DNA of 64,000 nt, from the NCBI RefSeq assembly GCF_004015185.1, contig NZ_CP025746.1:5783776-5847775 (forward strand), given 5' to 3'. Positions 9,611 through 19,900 of the stretch are shown one piece after another. The notes beneath the pieces were generated by a model that was not told the DNA's origin, did not search any database, and saw only the letters and a program-made list of their open reading frames with translations. The translations under genes and the position numbers were made by a program. This stretch comes from Clostridium manihotivorum (GTDB lineage: Bacteria; Bacillota; Clostridia; Clostridiales; Clostridiaceae). Every line of letters starts with the position of its first letter. Position 1 is the first letter of the stretch.

Positions 9611-11413
9611 TTATCTTTTCATCTCTATAGTATCAGAAAGACTTTCCTTTAATTGATTTTTTAGATATTTACTTTTCGTATTTAAAGAATCGTAGGCTTC
9701 TCTATGTCTTGCCGATAGTGCTTCTAGTTGCTTTTTGTAACTTGCACCGTCCTTAGCTTTAATATCTTGTAAGTAATCATAGTAGGTTTTATAAGCATCA
9801 AAGTAGTACTTTTCTCCATCTACAACCTCATTCCAAAGACTTATTGCATCTTCCTTCTCTCCAAGCTTCCCTTTTATATAAGCCATGTCCCACTTAAGGT
9901 TAAGATTTTCTCTATCACAGCTTATTGCTTTTTCTAGATTTATTTCAAGCTGCTTAAGCAATTTAGAGTCTTGGTTATATGAGTATTGCTGTTTGTAACT
10001 ATCACTTATCACTTCATAATATCTACTATCTTTAAATAATGCTGTTTTTGTAATGTTTCTTCCTGTAGAGTAATTACCATATTTAGTAAAATAATTCCCT
10101 AATTTAATAATTCCTTCATTGTATAGTATCAATACTAAAAATATACTCAAGCTGCATAGTGAAGCCATTGCTACCTTATCACTTACATTAAATTCAAAGT
10201 CGTTTTTCAGCTCTAAAGATAAAGGAAGTAGCCATAAGGCAAATATACTCGCAAAAGAAAAATCGAAATCTAAAAAACTATGGAGAAAAATCAGTACAAA
10301 TATGACTAAGTTTAACACTTCAAGAGGCTGCCTATCTGTTATCTTCTTAAAACTTTTTACAACTCCATATATAAGTAATAATAAAAATGGTATAATGCCT
10401 AATATTCCTATATCAAAGCCTATCTGAAGCAGTGAATTATGAACATACTTCACATCGTAGTATGCGGATTGAAGGTAATATTGATATTTACTGAAGGTAT
10501 TAATTCCGTGACCTAAAGGTTTGGACTTAATTGCCCTCATTGTGTCCTCAAAGATTATGAATCTTTCTTGCATTGAGCCATTATTTATGGATATATTTCT
10601 TACTCTTTCAATACTGTTACTTCCACTTATTGAAGCTATAGCAATTATTAAAATAATTGATGCTACTAAAATAACTACATTTCTACTTTTTTTAGAATTA
10701 TCACTTATTTTCTTCTCAAAAAGCATATATAGATAAATTAATATTGGTGCAAGAAGAAACCCAATAATGGATAGCTCGGCTACTAATATGTACAAAATAG
10801 TTGATACTAATATATTGCAGATATGTGTTATGCTTTTAGATTTCCATGCTGCAAAAATTATGTAGACAAACATATAAACTAAAGTATTTCTTGAACCCGT
10901 AAAAAGTATTGAACTTATAAAAATAATATCAATTGGGACTTTGTAACCATCATATTCCCTTATATTGTTTATATGTATAAGGATCAAAAGTGATAGTGCA
11001 AAAGTATTTGCGTAACCGACAAGTCCAAAGATTCTCAGCTTCAAAAATACACCTTCATATACTATGAATATAACTGATAACACAGCCATTATGTAAACAG
11101 TATATTTCATTATGTCATCTTTTCTCTTGTGATCCTTTAAATATGAATAAATCACATAATAAAATATTGGTGCTAGATATAGACTAAGTCCGTTTAATGC
11201 TAGTATTGAAAATTTAGTTACAGCAGAAATTACTGATAAAAAAAGCAGTGAAATCAATAAAAATATTATTACTTTATTTAGCCTAATCTTTTTTCTTCTT
11301 AGCAATATATACATTAGTGAAACAAGTGTTAACAATATGTTTCCACCATCAAAACCTATAATGGTGTACGGAATTATAAATGGCATTATAAAAATCAATA
11401 GTTCTATAATCAA
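9611..11413 (-). CDS. O-antigen ligase / polymerase family protein with C-terminal helical (TPR-like) tail
   Basis: About 600 residues. The first 430 or so form some 12 membrane spans, with the conserved segment GSRNTLVY and, later, PLGHGINTFSKYQYYLQSAYYDVKYVHNSLLQIGFDIG, which matches the Wzy_C/WaaL region with its functional arginine and histidine pair. The last 150 residues are soluble and helical (SDSYKQQYSYNQDSKLLKQLEINLEKAI, WDMAYIKGKLGEKEDAISLWNEV), typical of tetratricopeptide-like tails on such ligases. I choose TTG at 11411-11413 as start because GGGGG lies seven bases upstream; an in-frame ATG ten codons earlier has no such site. It may transfer finished polymer to an acceptor, or polymerise a second glycan. 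Confidence 0.78.
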   Translation of the reverse strand: MIIELLIFIMPFIIPYTIIGFDGGNILLTLVSLMYILLRRKKIRLNKVIIFLLISLLFLSVISAVTKFSILALNGLSLYLAPIFYYVIYSYLKDHKRKDDIMKYTVYIMAVLSVIFIVYEGVFLKLRIFGLVGYANTFALSLLILIHINNIREYDGYKVPIDIIFISSILFTGSRNTLVYMFVYIIFAAWKSKSITHICNILVSTILYILVAELSIIGFLLAPILIYLYMLFEKKISDNSKKSRNVVILVASIILIIAIASISGSNSIERVRNISINNGSMQERFIIFEDTMRAIKSKPLGHGINTFSKYQYYLQSAYYDVKYVHNSLLQIGFDIGILGIIPFLLLLIYGVVKSFKKITDRQPLEVLNLVIFVLIFLHSFLDFDFSFASIFALWLLPLSLELKNDFEFNVSDKVAMASLCSLSIFLVLILYNEGIIKLGNYFTKYGNYSTGRNITKTALFKDSRYYEVISDSYKQQYSYNQDSKLLKQLEINLEKAISCDRENLNLKWDMAYIKGKLGEKEDAISLWNEVVDGEKYYFDAYKTYYDYLQDIKAKDGASYKKQLEALSARHREAYDSLNTKSKYLKNQLKESLSDTIEMKR

Positions 11414-11495
11414 TGCATGTCCCCCTTTAAAAGTCAAAATCATATAAAATACTTTAACATTATTATTTCAAAGCCCTTTAAACACAATTATATAG

Positions 11496-11521
11496 TAAAA
11501 AGAGGTGGATTTACCACCTCC
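11496..11521 (-). terminator. Rho-independent terminator of the LPXTG gene
   Basis: On the minus strand GAGGTGG, a five-base loop and CCACCTC are followed by TTTTT. It lies just downstream of the stop codon at 11563. Confidence 0.85.
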
Positions 11522-11562
11522 TTCATTATTTTAATGTTAATTTAATTGACAGCTAAATAAAA

Positions 11563-13530
11563 CTAGTTTAATTTAGCCACTCTTTTAAATCTAGTGATTG
11601 CAAAACCAAATAATACAAGTACTACACCTAATATAACTAAAGACATTGTTCCAAAGCTTGATCCAGTCTTAGGTAATACTTGTGCTGAGTTTGATGAATT
11701 TGAAGATTTTTCTGCTATTATGAATTTACTAAAGTGTGGAGTCTTGAAGGTCACTTTGTTGCCATCAACTTTTGTATCCATTAACTCAAACTTCTTTGTA
11801 TCTTCATTATAATAGAATACAGCTAAGTTATTCTTATCTAAGCCTTTTAATTCTTCATCACTCAGATTTATAGCTATTTCTGCTGAACCATTGGCAAACT
11901 TATGTATAGCTGTTCTCTTATCACCATCTACTAATGTAAGATCAAAACTATAAAGTTTCTTTACAGCCTTTAGCCCTTTAACTATGTCAGTGTTATCTGC
12001 AACAGTTGTATCTAATACAAGCTTTGAACTGTCTGTTATTAAGCTCTTATCAACCACTGAGAATGGTAAGTTTACTATCTCATTTTGTCCAGCTTTTAAT
12101 TGAAGAGATCCATTACCTTCTTTTATTGCTTTTGTATCTGCTATTGTAACTTCTACCTTGTTGCCAGAAGCTGCGCTTGTAGCATCAACTACATTTGCTG
12201 CATCTTTATCTAATTTGTTTACTGCTACTGGTAGCACTCCATTTTTTGCTGTACCTACTACTGTTTTGTTAGTAGTTGATGCTGTGGTTGTATTTTGTGT
12301 TGTTGATGAAGTAGCAGCAGTTGGAGTTGAAGTTCCTGTAGCAGTTGGAGCTGTTGACCCAGCACTTCCTGATGCACCTGTTGTGATTCCTGGAGCTGTT
12401 GTTGAATTATTGCTACCACTATTTCCTGTAGCACTTCCACCTTGTCCATTTCCTGAAGCTGGTGTTTCTGACTTTGTTTCTGGTACTGATGCATTATTTA
12501 TAATTTTATATATACCAACATGATCCTTTTTATCTTCATTGTAAAAATAACCTGATAGGAATATATTGTTATCATCGTATACTGCAATAGAATCCATATT
12601 CTTATCAACTTCATATTTATTTACCCATTTACTATCTACAAACTTCTTAACAAATCCATTTTCTACAGTCCAAAAGTCGCCATTACTATCTTGTGCAAAA
12701 TCATTCTTTGTTCTTGAAAATAAAACATCACCTAGCTTAGCAGTATTATTTTCAAAATTAAATTTTGAAGCAGTAACTTCGTGTTTTGAATTTTCTACTA
12801 AGGCACACAATGAGTTATTCTGAACATATAATCTAAGAATGTTATAGTTTGTTTCTCTTGGATTATCATTTATAGTGTATTCCTTTATAGAACCATCCTT
12901 ATTAATTATCTTTATATATTCATCAACTGAACCATATCTTGTAAATAACCCATAAATATTATCTCCAGATTTATCAGTAGCGCTATTTTGTAGACTATAC
13001 TCACTACCATACTCGATTACCTTGTTTGATGGTGAAACTAAACCATGTACATATTCAGATTTATAGTCACCATAATACTGATACCATCTGTCACCATAAA
13101 TATGATATACATCTATTTTCGCATTGTTACCATACTTATTTTTTGTAGCATTTTTTTGTTCTTCAAAGCTGTAATCGCCTACAGTTTCTCCCTTTTCTAA
13201 ATCATAAACATATAAATGACTTCCTTTTTCATCTTCTTTATCTAGAACATATTTTGATCTTCCAAGATAATCAGATATATAGCCATCAAGTTTTTTAGCT
13301 TTAGTATCTTTAATATAAGTTAAAGATACTTCTCTATCGCTGAAATCAATCGTAGCAAGAGAATTATCCTTATAAATCAGCTTATCCATTGCATATCCCT
13401 CAGTATAATCTAAAAACTTAGGAACACTCTCTTCTGCATTTACTATTTTGCTAATTAGGCTTGTAGGAATAACCGTTACAACAAAAAAGTAAACTAAAAG
13501 CAAACTAAACACTTTCTTAAAATTTTTCAT
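11563..13530 (-). CDS. LPXTG wall-anchored surface protein
   Basis: About 655 residues. A signal peptide (MKNFKKVFSLLLVYFFVVTVIPTS, cleavage near VNAEE) leads into a beta-rich N-terminal region of roughly 330 residues with repeated DGSIKEY/YDNNIFLSGY-like strands, perhaps a propeller. A Gly/Ser/Thr/Ala linker of about 90 residues follows, then a domain of about 190 residues that ends in TPHFSKFIIAEK, a form common near the wall anchor of clostridial surface proteins. The end is LPKTG, a hydrophobic helix and positive tail (FKRVAKLN), the sortase A signal. The start at 13528-13530 is preceded by GGGGG; ten codons upstream lack one. No sortase gene is in the window. The function is unknown; its place beside the glycan locus fits an envelope role. 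Confidence 0.85.
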   Translation of the reverse strand: MKNFKKVFSLLLVYFFVVTVIPTSLISKIVNAEESVPKFLDYTEGYAMDKLIYKDNSLATIDFSDREVSLTYIKDTKAKKLDGYISDYLGRSKYVLDKEDEKGSHLYVYDLEKGETVGDYSFEEQKNATKNKYGNNAKIDVYHIYGDRWYQYYGDYKSEYVHGLVSPSNKVIEYGSEYSLQNSATDKSGDNIYGLFTRYGSVDEYIKIINKDGSIKEYTINDNPRETNYNILRLYVQNNSLCALVENSKHEVTASKFNFENNTAKLGDVLFSRTKNDFAQDSNGDFWTVENGFVKKFVDSKWVNKYEVDKNMDSIAVYDDNNIFLSGYFYNEDKKDHVGIYKIINNASVPETKSETPASGNGQGGSATGNSGSNNSTTAPGITTGASGSAGSTAPTATGTSTPTAATSSTTQNTTTASTTNKTVVGTAKNGVLPVAVNKLDKDAANVVDATSAASGNKVEVTIADTKAIKEGNGSLQLKAGQNEIVNLPFSVVDKSLITDSSKLVLDTTVADNTDIVKGLKAVKKLYSFDLTLVDGDKRTAIHKFANGSAEIAINLSDEELKGLDKNNLAVFYYNEDTKKFELMDTKVDGNKVTFKTPHFSKFIIAEKSSNSSNSAQVLPKTGSSFGTMSLVILGVVLVLFGFAITRFKRVAKLN

Positions 13531-13996
13531 TTCTTTTCCCCCTATTATATAATTTACCATAATATTATATTATATTTCATATTATTACAAAAGTTGACAT
13601 AACATTTAAAAACTCCTCTTTTATAGTTCTTTTTATTATTTATCTCAATTTCTCATTTAATTTCTTATCAGTTCTTTTTTTTGTACAGCTATTATAATAA
13701 AACCTAATATAATATTAAAAGACACTTCATATACTATAAATTTTCTAGTGAAAACTTTTAACCATTGATTTTTAGAAAAAAATACTGAAAGAAGTGCATT
13801 CCAGCGCCTTTTTAACCGTATACATTTTATACTAATACATTTTTTTGTACTCAATAACTTTATTTAAATCTCATTCCATAATATACCTTATTCCAGTTTT
13901 TTTTACTGCTTCAGTATTTACCGTAAAATCCATTCTAAACCCTTTAAGTTACCAGCTTTAGCTATCAATTGTTTATAACTGTCTAAACAGTAAAGA
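13531..13996. other. AT-rich gap, no convincing gene
   Basis: A 65-codon frame at 13657-13854 (minus) is rich in Lys/Ile/Phe, lacks a ribosome-binding site and looks like noise. I see no repeat element here. Confidence 0.4.
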
Positions 13997-14021
13997 AGCT
14001 GCTGGCTCATTGCCAACAGCT
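13997..14021 (-). terminator. Terminator of the acyltransferase gene
   Basis: Minus-strand stem AGCTGTTGGC / GCCAGCAGCT (10 pairs including one G-T) with a five-base loop, ten bases after the stop codon at 14032. It is followed by TCTTTACTG, a weak T-run. Confidence 0.65.
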
Positions 14022-14031
14022 AATAAAAATC

Positions 14032-15087
14032 CTAATTTAGTTGTTTCACAGATCTTCCTGTAGCCCAGGGTATGTTATTGTTAAATAGTTTGAAAAATAG
14101 CTTTTGTATTACTGCAGCCTTTAAAACTGCTATAAGTATCTTATATATTACTTGTCCTGTTTTTAATTGTATCCCCATAAAACCTAGCACTTGAAAAACT
14201 ATTATCATAGAGACTCTTTCAAAACCACATAATATAATAGTATTTTTACCCATATCAGCTAAATACGTAGATTTGCTCAATGAAAAGGCTACAATTATAT
14301 TAGCAGCAATTAAAATAAATGTTATGAATAAAGTAATTATTTGAGCAACTGTAGTATTTATAAACGCAATTGATGATATATCAGAATGTCTCCTAATAGC
14401 CTCATCTAATACAGAGAACTTACAGTAAATATAGAATGTAACTATCAAAGTTATGATACCAAACATTTTAATAATTTTTTTAGTTTTATCGTCAGTCTTA
14501 CTCATCGATAAGCTTTCTAACTTAGGATAAATTAAATCACCTATACAATAAAAAAACGTATAGTATATAGCGCTATCTATATTTAAAAACATTGTTGTAT
14601 TAAAAGGCATTTTAAGAAAAAATGCACTCATAATAGTCATAGTAAATGTTATTATGACTATTAAAATAGATTTTTTCAAAATTCTATTTAATATGTAATA
14701 AATTATTTGTATTGAAAATAAGCAAGTTAAAAACCATAATTGAACGGCAAAATCGATATGATCCCTAACTCCAAACAAACCTTGTGTTAAAAAAGCAGGA
14801 ATCTTACTTACATCTCCATTATTAACAACTATTTCAACAACTATATTAATAGCACAAAAGAACATATAAGGCACTAGGGTTCCTTTTATACATTTTATAA
14901 TATAATCTTTTGCTGTTAATACTTTTCTCCTAGAGAAGAAAAAACCTGATAAAAAAAAGAATAGTGGAACATGATATCTAAATACGAAAGTTGTAATTAT
15001 GTCTTGTGGTCCTATATGACCGATAAAAATAGCTAATATTGCAAGTCCTTTACAAACATCAACCCATTCTACCCTTTTAGTCTCCAT
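14032..15087 (-). CDS. Membrane acyltransferase, family 3 (OafA/Nec1-like)
   Basis: A 351-residue protein with about ten membrane spans. The N-terminus has the family signature VEWVDVCKGLAILAIFIGHIG, in which the histidine is essential in characterised members, then FRYHVPLFFFLSGFFFSRR. Proteins of this family O-acetylate surface sugars or lipids using acyl-CoA. The ATG start follows CAGGAGGGC. It stands alone, ending at its own terminator, but is close to the polysaccharide locus and could decorate that polymer; the acceptor is unknown. A related, independent family-3 protein lies at 53477-54502. Confidence 0.88.
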   Translation of the reverse strand: METKRVEWVDVCKGLAILAIFIGHIGPQDIITTFVFRYHVPLFFFLSGFFFSRRKVLTAKDYIIKCIKGTLVPYMFFCAINIVVEIVVNNGDVSKIPAFLTQGLFGVRDHIDFAVQLWFLTCLFSIQIIYYILNRILKKSILIVIITFTMTIMSAFFLKMPFNTTMFLNIDSAIYYTFFYCIGDLIYPKLESLSMSKTDDKTKKIIKMFGIITLIVTFYIYCKFSVLDEAIRRHSDISSIAFINTTVAQIITLFITFILIAANIIVAFSLSKSTYLADMGKNTIILCGFERVSMIIVFQVLGFMGIQLKTGQVIYKILIAVLKAAVIQKLFFKLFNNNIPWATGRSVKQLN

Positions 15088-15194
15088 TATAATGCCCTCC
15101 TGTATATGTCAGCTTCTCTTTCATTTAGATTATACATTAGAAAACTCATCTTATCAATTTTCAGCAATTATCTACAATAATTTATATTATACAT

Positions 15195-15239
15195 CAAAAA
15201 GAGCCACTAGCAACATTTACGCCATCAGTGGTCTCTTTC
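15195..15239 (-). terminator. Terminator downstream of the DUF2140-like gene
   Basis: Minus-strand stem AAAGAGACCACT / AGTGGCTCTTT with one bulged base, followed by TTTTTG. It lies about 150 bases after the stop codon at 15392. Confidence 0.65.
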
Positions 15240-15326
15240 GCAGTTTAGTAGTATTATACTTTCTATAATATAAAATATTATATCTTAAATTAATAACAAT
15301 ACTCCTATATTTAATTATATTGTACA

Positions 15327-15371
15327 AGCTCCTCAAAGCATCAGATACCTAACCACTTAATTTCAACACAA
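15327..15371 (+). repeat. Family A repeat, isolated right end (A5)
   Basis: The stretch ending in ACCACTTAATTTCAACACA matches the right end of the longer family A copies at 34384-34587 and 27500-27859, including the inner block with AAGCATC. The left half is absent, so this is a solo end or an old remnant. Confidence 0.65.
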
Positions 15372-15391
15372 AGATTTTACAGCGCCTACCG

Positions 15392-16000
15392 TTATTTAAA
15401 TAAATCCTTAAGAATACCTAAATTATTTTTAATATATTCCCTCAAATCTACTTTTATCTTTATAGAACTGCCTTCTACCTTAGCTTCATTAATCTTTATT
15501 TTCTGTAGCTTTAATATTATCTTACTCTGTGCTTCATCTATATAGATAAGATCATTTTCATGGTTCTTAAGCTCTTTCATCACTGTACTGTTTGATATTT
15601 TTATCTTTCCTATCTGAGCACTTTGCAAAGCTAATACGATGTTATTATTCTCTGTACCTACATCAAATACCATCTTGTATTGAGAGTTTAAAGAACCTAT
15701 TAAGTTTACTTTTTGATAAAAAACTATGTTATTATTTTCTATTTGAGCCTTAAAATCATGGACATTATTGTTTGCAGCAATTAATGTATTTAATTTAGTT
15801 TCATCTATGGAAAGATTTAAGGAAAAGTTTTTAAGATCTAAAGCCTTAGTGTCTAGTAAATTGCTATCCGAGGCATTTACCTTACTTTTATCGAAGTAAT
15901 CCACTTCTTTTTCAGGCTTTATTAAGAATATTCCTACCCCTATAAGTATAATTAATACAATTATTATCGTAGAACCTGCTATTTTTGTTCTTCTTTTCAT
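15392..16000 (-). CDS. Membrane-anchored extracytoplasmic protein, YpmS/DUF2140-like
   Basis: A 202-residue protein with one N-terminal membrane anchor (residues 8-27, AGSTIIIVLIILIGVGIFLI) and an external domain with alternating beta strands (LNLSIDETKLNTLIAA, NNIVFYQKVNLIG, KMVFDVGTENNNIVLALQSAQIGKIKI). The length, anchor and the 'threshold to LIA' motif resemble the YpmS (DUF2140) family, members of which are lipid-transfer-like envelope proteins of unknown role. The start at 15998-16000 has a moderate GGATGG site. It is a single-gene unit. I hold the family call loosely; 'conserved membrane-anchored protein' is safe. Confidence 0.55.
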   Translation of the reverse strand: MKRRTKIAGSTIIIVLIILIGVGIFLIKPEKEVDYFDKSKVNASDSNLLDTKALDLKNFSLNLSIDETKLNTLIAANNNVHDFKAQIENNNIVFYQKVNLIGSLNSQYKMVFDVGTENNNIVLALQSAQIGKIKISNSTVMKELKNHENDLIYIDEAQSKIILKLQKIKINEAKVEGSSIKIKVDLREYIKNNLGILKDLFK

Positions 16001-16043
16001 AAAAGACCATCCAATCTTATTAAATTTTGCTAGTAGCCTACGT

Positions 16044-16057
16044 ATTGCCTAGGCAAT
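16044..16057. promoter_or_regulatory. Perfect 14-bp palindrome upstream of the DUF2140-like gene
   Basis: ATTGCCTAGGCAAT, 44 bases upstream of the start at 16000. It could be an operator or part of a hairpin; no function can be assigned from the sequence. Confidence 0.35.
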
Positions 16058-16328
16058 TATCGGCTTTGCAATCAGCTTAATATTCACTATCTTTGTTTCA
16101 CACATAATTATATATATGTCATTATACACACTTTTTATTTATATTATCAATGCTCTGCTTCTTATGTTTATTTTAGCATTTTAACAGCCATACTAATCTA
16201 GAAAGTAATAGCAGTTAGTAATTTTATATCTCCTAGATCTATAGGCAATAGCATTAACGAATAAATAGAATTAACGTTTATAGAAAGTTGTTTCATATAA
16301 AAATATACAGGATTTTAGCTGATGTCCA

Positions 16329-16787
16329 TTGGAAAAAGATGAGTCCAAGTTTTTTAATATTTTAAATAACACTATCAGATCCAGCTCATTAGAATACAAT
16401 TATGATGGGAACAAAGTTCCCATGGGGTTTGGAATAAACAAATCTAAAACAAAAATAAAAATTAAAAAACCATATAATAACAACCTAACCTTTGATATAA
16501 AAACACAAATAGATGCTGCCTTAGAAGAGGTCAGCGAAGACTACAAAGATACAAATCGTATTGAAGAAGAGCTTGAACTTTATATTAAGGATAAACTAAC
16601 TCATCTTTGCGAAAAACTCAAAGAGAATAAGTTGGATACTCTTAATCTTCAGCGGATATATTGGGCTAAAAACTCTTCTTACAACCTTTCAGATGATTGG
16701 CTGGAAGGTAAGTATAGCAAAGTTAACTTCAATATAAGCGTTAAAGTTGATATAAACTCATCTGGTGTATTAAAGATGAGATATTAA
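16329..16787 (+). CDS. Stand-alone Spore_GerAC C-terminal-like protein, possibly a gene remnant
   Basis: A 152-residue product from a TTG codon. The second half (RIEEELELYIKDKLTHLCEKLK, LDTLNLQRIYWAKN, DDWLEGKYSKVNFNISVKVDINSSGVLK) follows the pattern of the C-terminal domain of Ger(x)C germination-receptor lipoproteins: a long helix, a short helix block, then a strand with NVSVKVxIxxxG. The usual signal peptide, lipobox cysteine and first two domains of Ger(x)C proteins (about 370-400 residues) are missing. The frame opens right after an in-frame TGA at 16320, and the only ribosome-binding-like bases (AGGA near 16310) fit a short out-of-frame ATG at 16322. This looks like a truncated gene or a small protein that borrowed the domain. 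The start is uncertain. Confidence 0.45.
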   Translation: MEKDESKFFNILNNTIRSSSLEYNYDGNKVPMGFGINKSKTKIKIKKPYNNNLTFDIKTQIDAALEEVSEDYKDTNRIEEELELYIKDKLTHLCEKLKENKLDTLNLQRIYWAKNSSYNLSDDWLEGKYSKVNFNISVKVDINSSGVLKMRY

Positions 16788-16804
16788 TTTCAATAAAATG
16801 AAAA

Positions 16805-16837
16805 GCTGCTACCTTAGCTTAACGCCTTGGTAGCAGC
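16805..16837. terminator. Bidirectional terminator between convergent genes
   Basis: GCTGCTACC (16805-16813) pairs with GGTAGCAGC (16829-16837). It lies between the convergent GerAC-like gene (plus) and the giant LPXTG gene (minus); the minus side has TTTT after the stem. Confidence 0.75.
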
Positions 16838-16911
16838 CTTCTATAATTTTTCTAACTACTTTTTACTTAAACTTCCTATTATAAGAATAACCTTTTTAAT
16901 ATGTTAAGCTA

Positions 16912-19900
16912 CTACATATTAGTCTTCTTGTTTCTTCTCATAACTACATATCCTAGAGCAACTAACATGAATCCTGCTAGAGCTACAGAACCTGTATTGA
17001 TTGGTGATCCAGTCTTAGGAAGATTGTCAGTAGTAGTTATAGTTGTTGGCTTTGATAATGCATTTGACTCTACAACAAAGTAATCTGAACAGTGATTTGT
17101 CACGTAAGACACATAACCTTCGCTATCAACTTGTACAGTTTTAGCTACTATATCATAGTTGTTCTTGTCTGTATAGAATCTACCAACATCAACAGTCTTA
17201 TTTGCCCATTGCTTTCCTACATAAACCTTAGCAGTAGCCTTACCTGGTAAGTAACCATCGTAAGTATATGAGAATGTAGCATACTCAACTTCTTTTCCTG
17301 CATCAGATTTAAGTTTATTTCCAATGGTGCTTATAAGCTCAGCAGATGGTTCCTTTAAGGATAAATCTATCTTGTCCATTCCTGCAAACTTATCTGCAGT
17401 TATGTCCTTACCATTAAATGTCCAACCTACCTTATTTCCAACAAAGCTTAAGGAAATATCTTTACCATCAATTGCACTAAAGAACTTAGTATCAACTACT
17501 GGTTTTTCTTCTATACCTACTTTTACTGTTTTTCCTTCATAATTTGTGTTTCTCTTTTCGATAGACATTATGAATAGATCTACTAGGTAATCTCTGTTTC
17601 CACCAATATTAAGTTCATTTGCTTTAGTTATACTTGCCTTGTCTTTGTCAGTTGGATCAATAAGCTCTCCACCGCTGTTTAAGTCATAAAGCACTGGAAC
17701 GGTTCCTTTTAACTTAATACTAAAGTCCTTAGTATCGCTTATCTTTCCTTTTGATATAGTTGCAGTTAACTTAACATCTGTGTCAAATAGTGGTCTTGCA
17801 AGTGTTCCGTCCTTAGAAACTAAACCTGATGGATTAGATGCCCAAGTTATAGCAGTTCCATTTGAACCATTGCCAGATAGTATAAGTGGTTTAGTAACAC
17901 TAGTTGCACTATCACCATCTGCATATTTCACTTGTAAGCTGTCCTTATCTGAACTTACTGACTGAGTATCATTAAGAACTACAGTCTTATTTATAGCATT
18001 ATCAGCCAAGGTTACAAACTTAAAGCTTACCACCTTATTGTTTCCATCTAACTCATAAACTCCTAAGTATTTATTCTTAGTGTAATCACCAAGAGCTATA
18101 TCACTACCTGAGGTATATGGATTAGTAACAAATGTTCCTGTTGGTGCTGTATCTCCTACATTAGGTGTTGTTACAGTGCCGTCTAAAACTTTAACTGCTA
18201 GGTGGTTTCCTTGTGCTGCTGTTCCAGTTATCTTAGTTGTTCCTGTAGCTGTTCCTACCGCTGAAGTTAAAGTAACTTCTGGAGCTGTTCTGTTAATTTG
18301 TTCATTTGTTAAAGTTACTGCTTTGAAGCCTACAACCTTGTTGTTTGAATCTAATTCATATACACCTAGATATTTATTCTTAGCGTAATCTCCTAAGCTA
18401 ATATCTGAACCTGAAGTATATGGATTTATCTTTACAAGAGCTGATGGAAGTACATCTCCCTTGCTAGGAACTTTAACTACTGTGTCTGATACTATAACTG
18501 CTAGGTGATTGCCTATAGCTGCATTTGCCAATACCTTAGTTTTTCCTAAAGTAGATCCCTTTGCAGCAGCTGCTGCCAAGTCATAAGAAGCTGTATTGAT
18601 ATCTTCATTTGTTAAAGTAACTTGCTTAAAGCCTACTACCTTACCATTTGCATCTACTTCATAAACTCCTAGGTACTTGTTCTTTGTGTAGTCTCCAAGG
18701 TTTATGTCGGTTCCAGAAACGTATGGGTTTGTTACTCCTGTTCCTGTTGGTGCTGCATCTCCTACATTTGATGTTGGAAGTGTAGTGTCTGATACCTTAA
18801 CCACTAAGTGGTTTCCTTGCCCTACTGTTGCTGTAACCTTAGTTTCTCCTAAAGTTGTTCCCTTCTGAGGTGCTACAGTCACTTCTGGAGCTGTTCTATT
18901 GATGTCTTCATTGCTTAAAGCTACTAATCTAAAGCCTACAACTTTGTTGTCAGCATCTAATTCGTATACTGCTACGTACTTGTTCTTTGTGTAATCTCCT
19001 AAGTTTATATCTGAACCTGAAATATATGGATTTATTATTCCAAGTCCTTGCGGCATTGCATCACCTTTGTTTGGTATTGCTACTACCGCATCTGATACCA
19101 TAACTGCTAAGTGGTTACCTATTGCTGATTGTGCTATTATCTTAGTCTTTCCTAAAGCACTTCCCTTATCTGCTGCTGCAGCTATATCAGCTGAAGTTCT
19201 GTTTATATCTTCATTTGCTAAAGTTATTAGCTTAAAACCTACAACTTTATTGTTTGAATCTACTTCGTAAACTTCTAAATATTTATTCTTAGCATAATCT
19301 CCTAAGCTAATATCTGTTCCTGATACATATGGGTTTGTTACTCCTGTTCCTGTTGGCACTGCATCTCCTACATTTACATTTGTAGTTGCTGTGTCTGAAA
19401 CCTTAACCACTAGGTGATTGCCATTGCCAGCTGTTGCTGTAACCTTAGTATCTCCTACCTTTGTTCCTGACTCTGCATCTGCAGTTACTTCTGGAGCTGT
19501 TCTGTTTATGTCTTCATTTTGAAGAGTGATTGTCTTGTAACTTACTATGTTTCCATCCTTGTCTACTTCATAAACTCCTAGATATTTATTCTTAGTGTAA
19601 TCTCCAAGGTTTATGTCAGTTCCAGAAACATATGGATTAGTTACTCCTGTTCCTGTTGGTGCAGCTTCTCCCTTGTTTGCAACTGGAAGTTCTGTATCAG
19701 AAATCTTAACTAAAAGGTGGTTACCATTTCCTGCTGTAGCATTGATCTTAGTCTCACCTAAAGTAGTTCCTTTTTCAACTGTTGCAGTAACTTCTGGTGC
19801 AGTTGTATTTATATCTTCATTAGTTAATACAACTTCTTTAAAGCCTACTATCTTGCCATCTTTATCTACTTCATAAACTCCTAGATACTTATTCTTTGTG

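Noticed and set aside
12158..12523. Plus-strand frame opposite the Ser/Thr/Ala linker of the LPXTG protein
   Set aside because: A mirror of a low-complexity stretch; Val/Ala-rich content is what the linker gives on the other strand.
13657..13854. A 65-codon open frame on the minus strand
   Set aside because: Composition and lack of start signal suggest chance.
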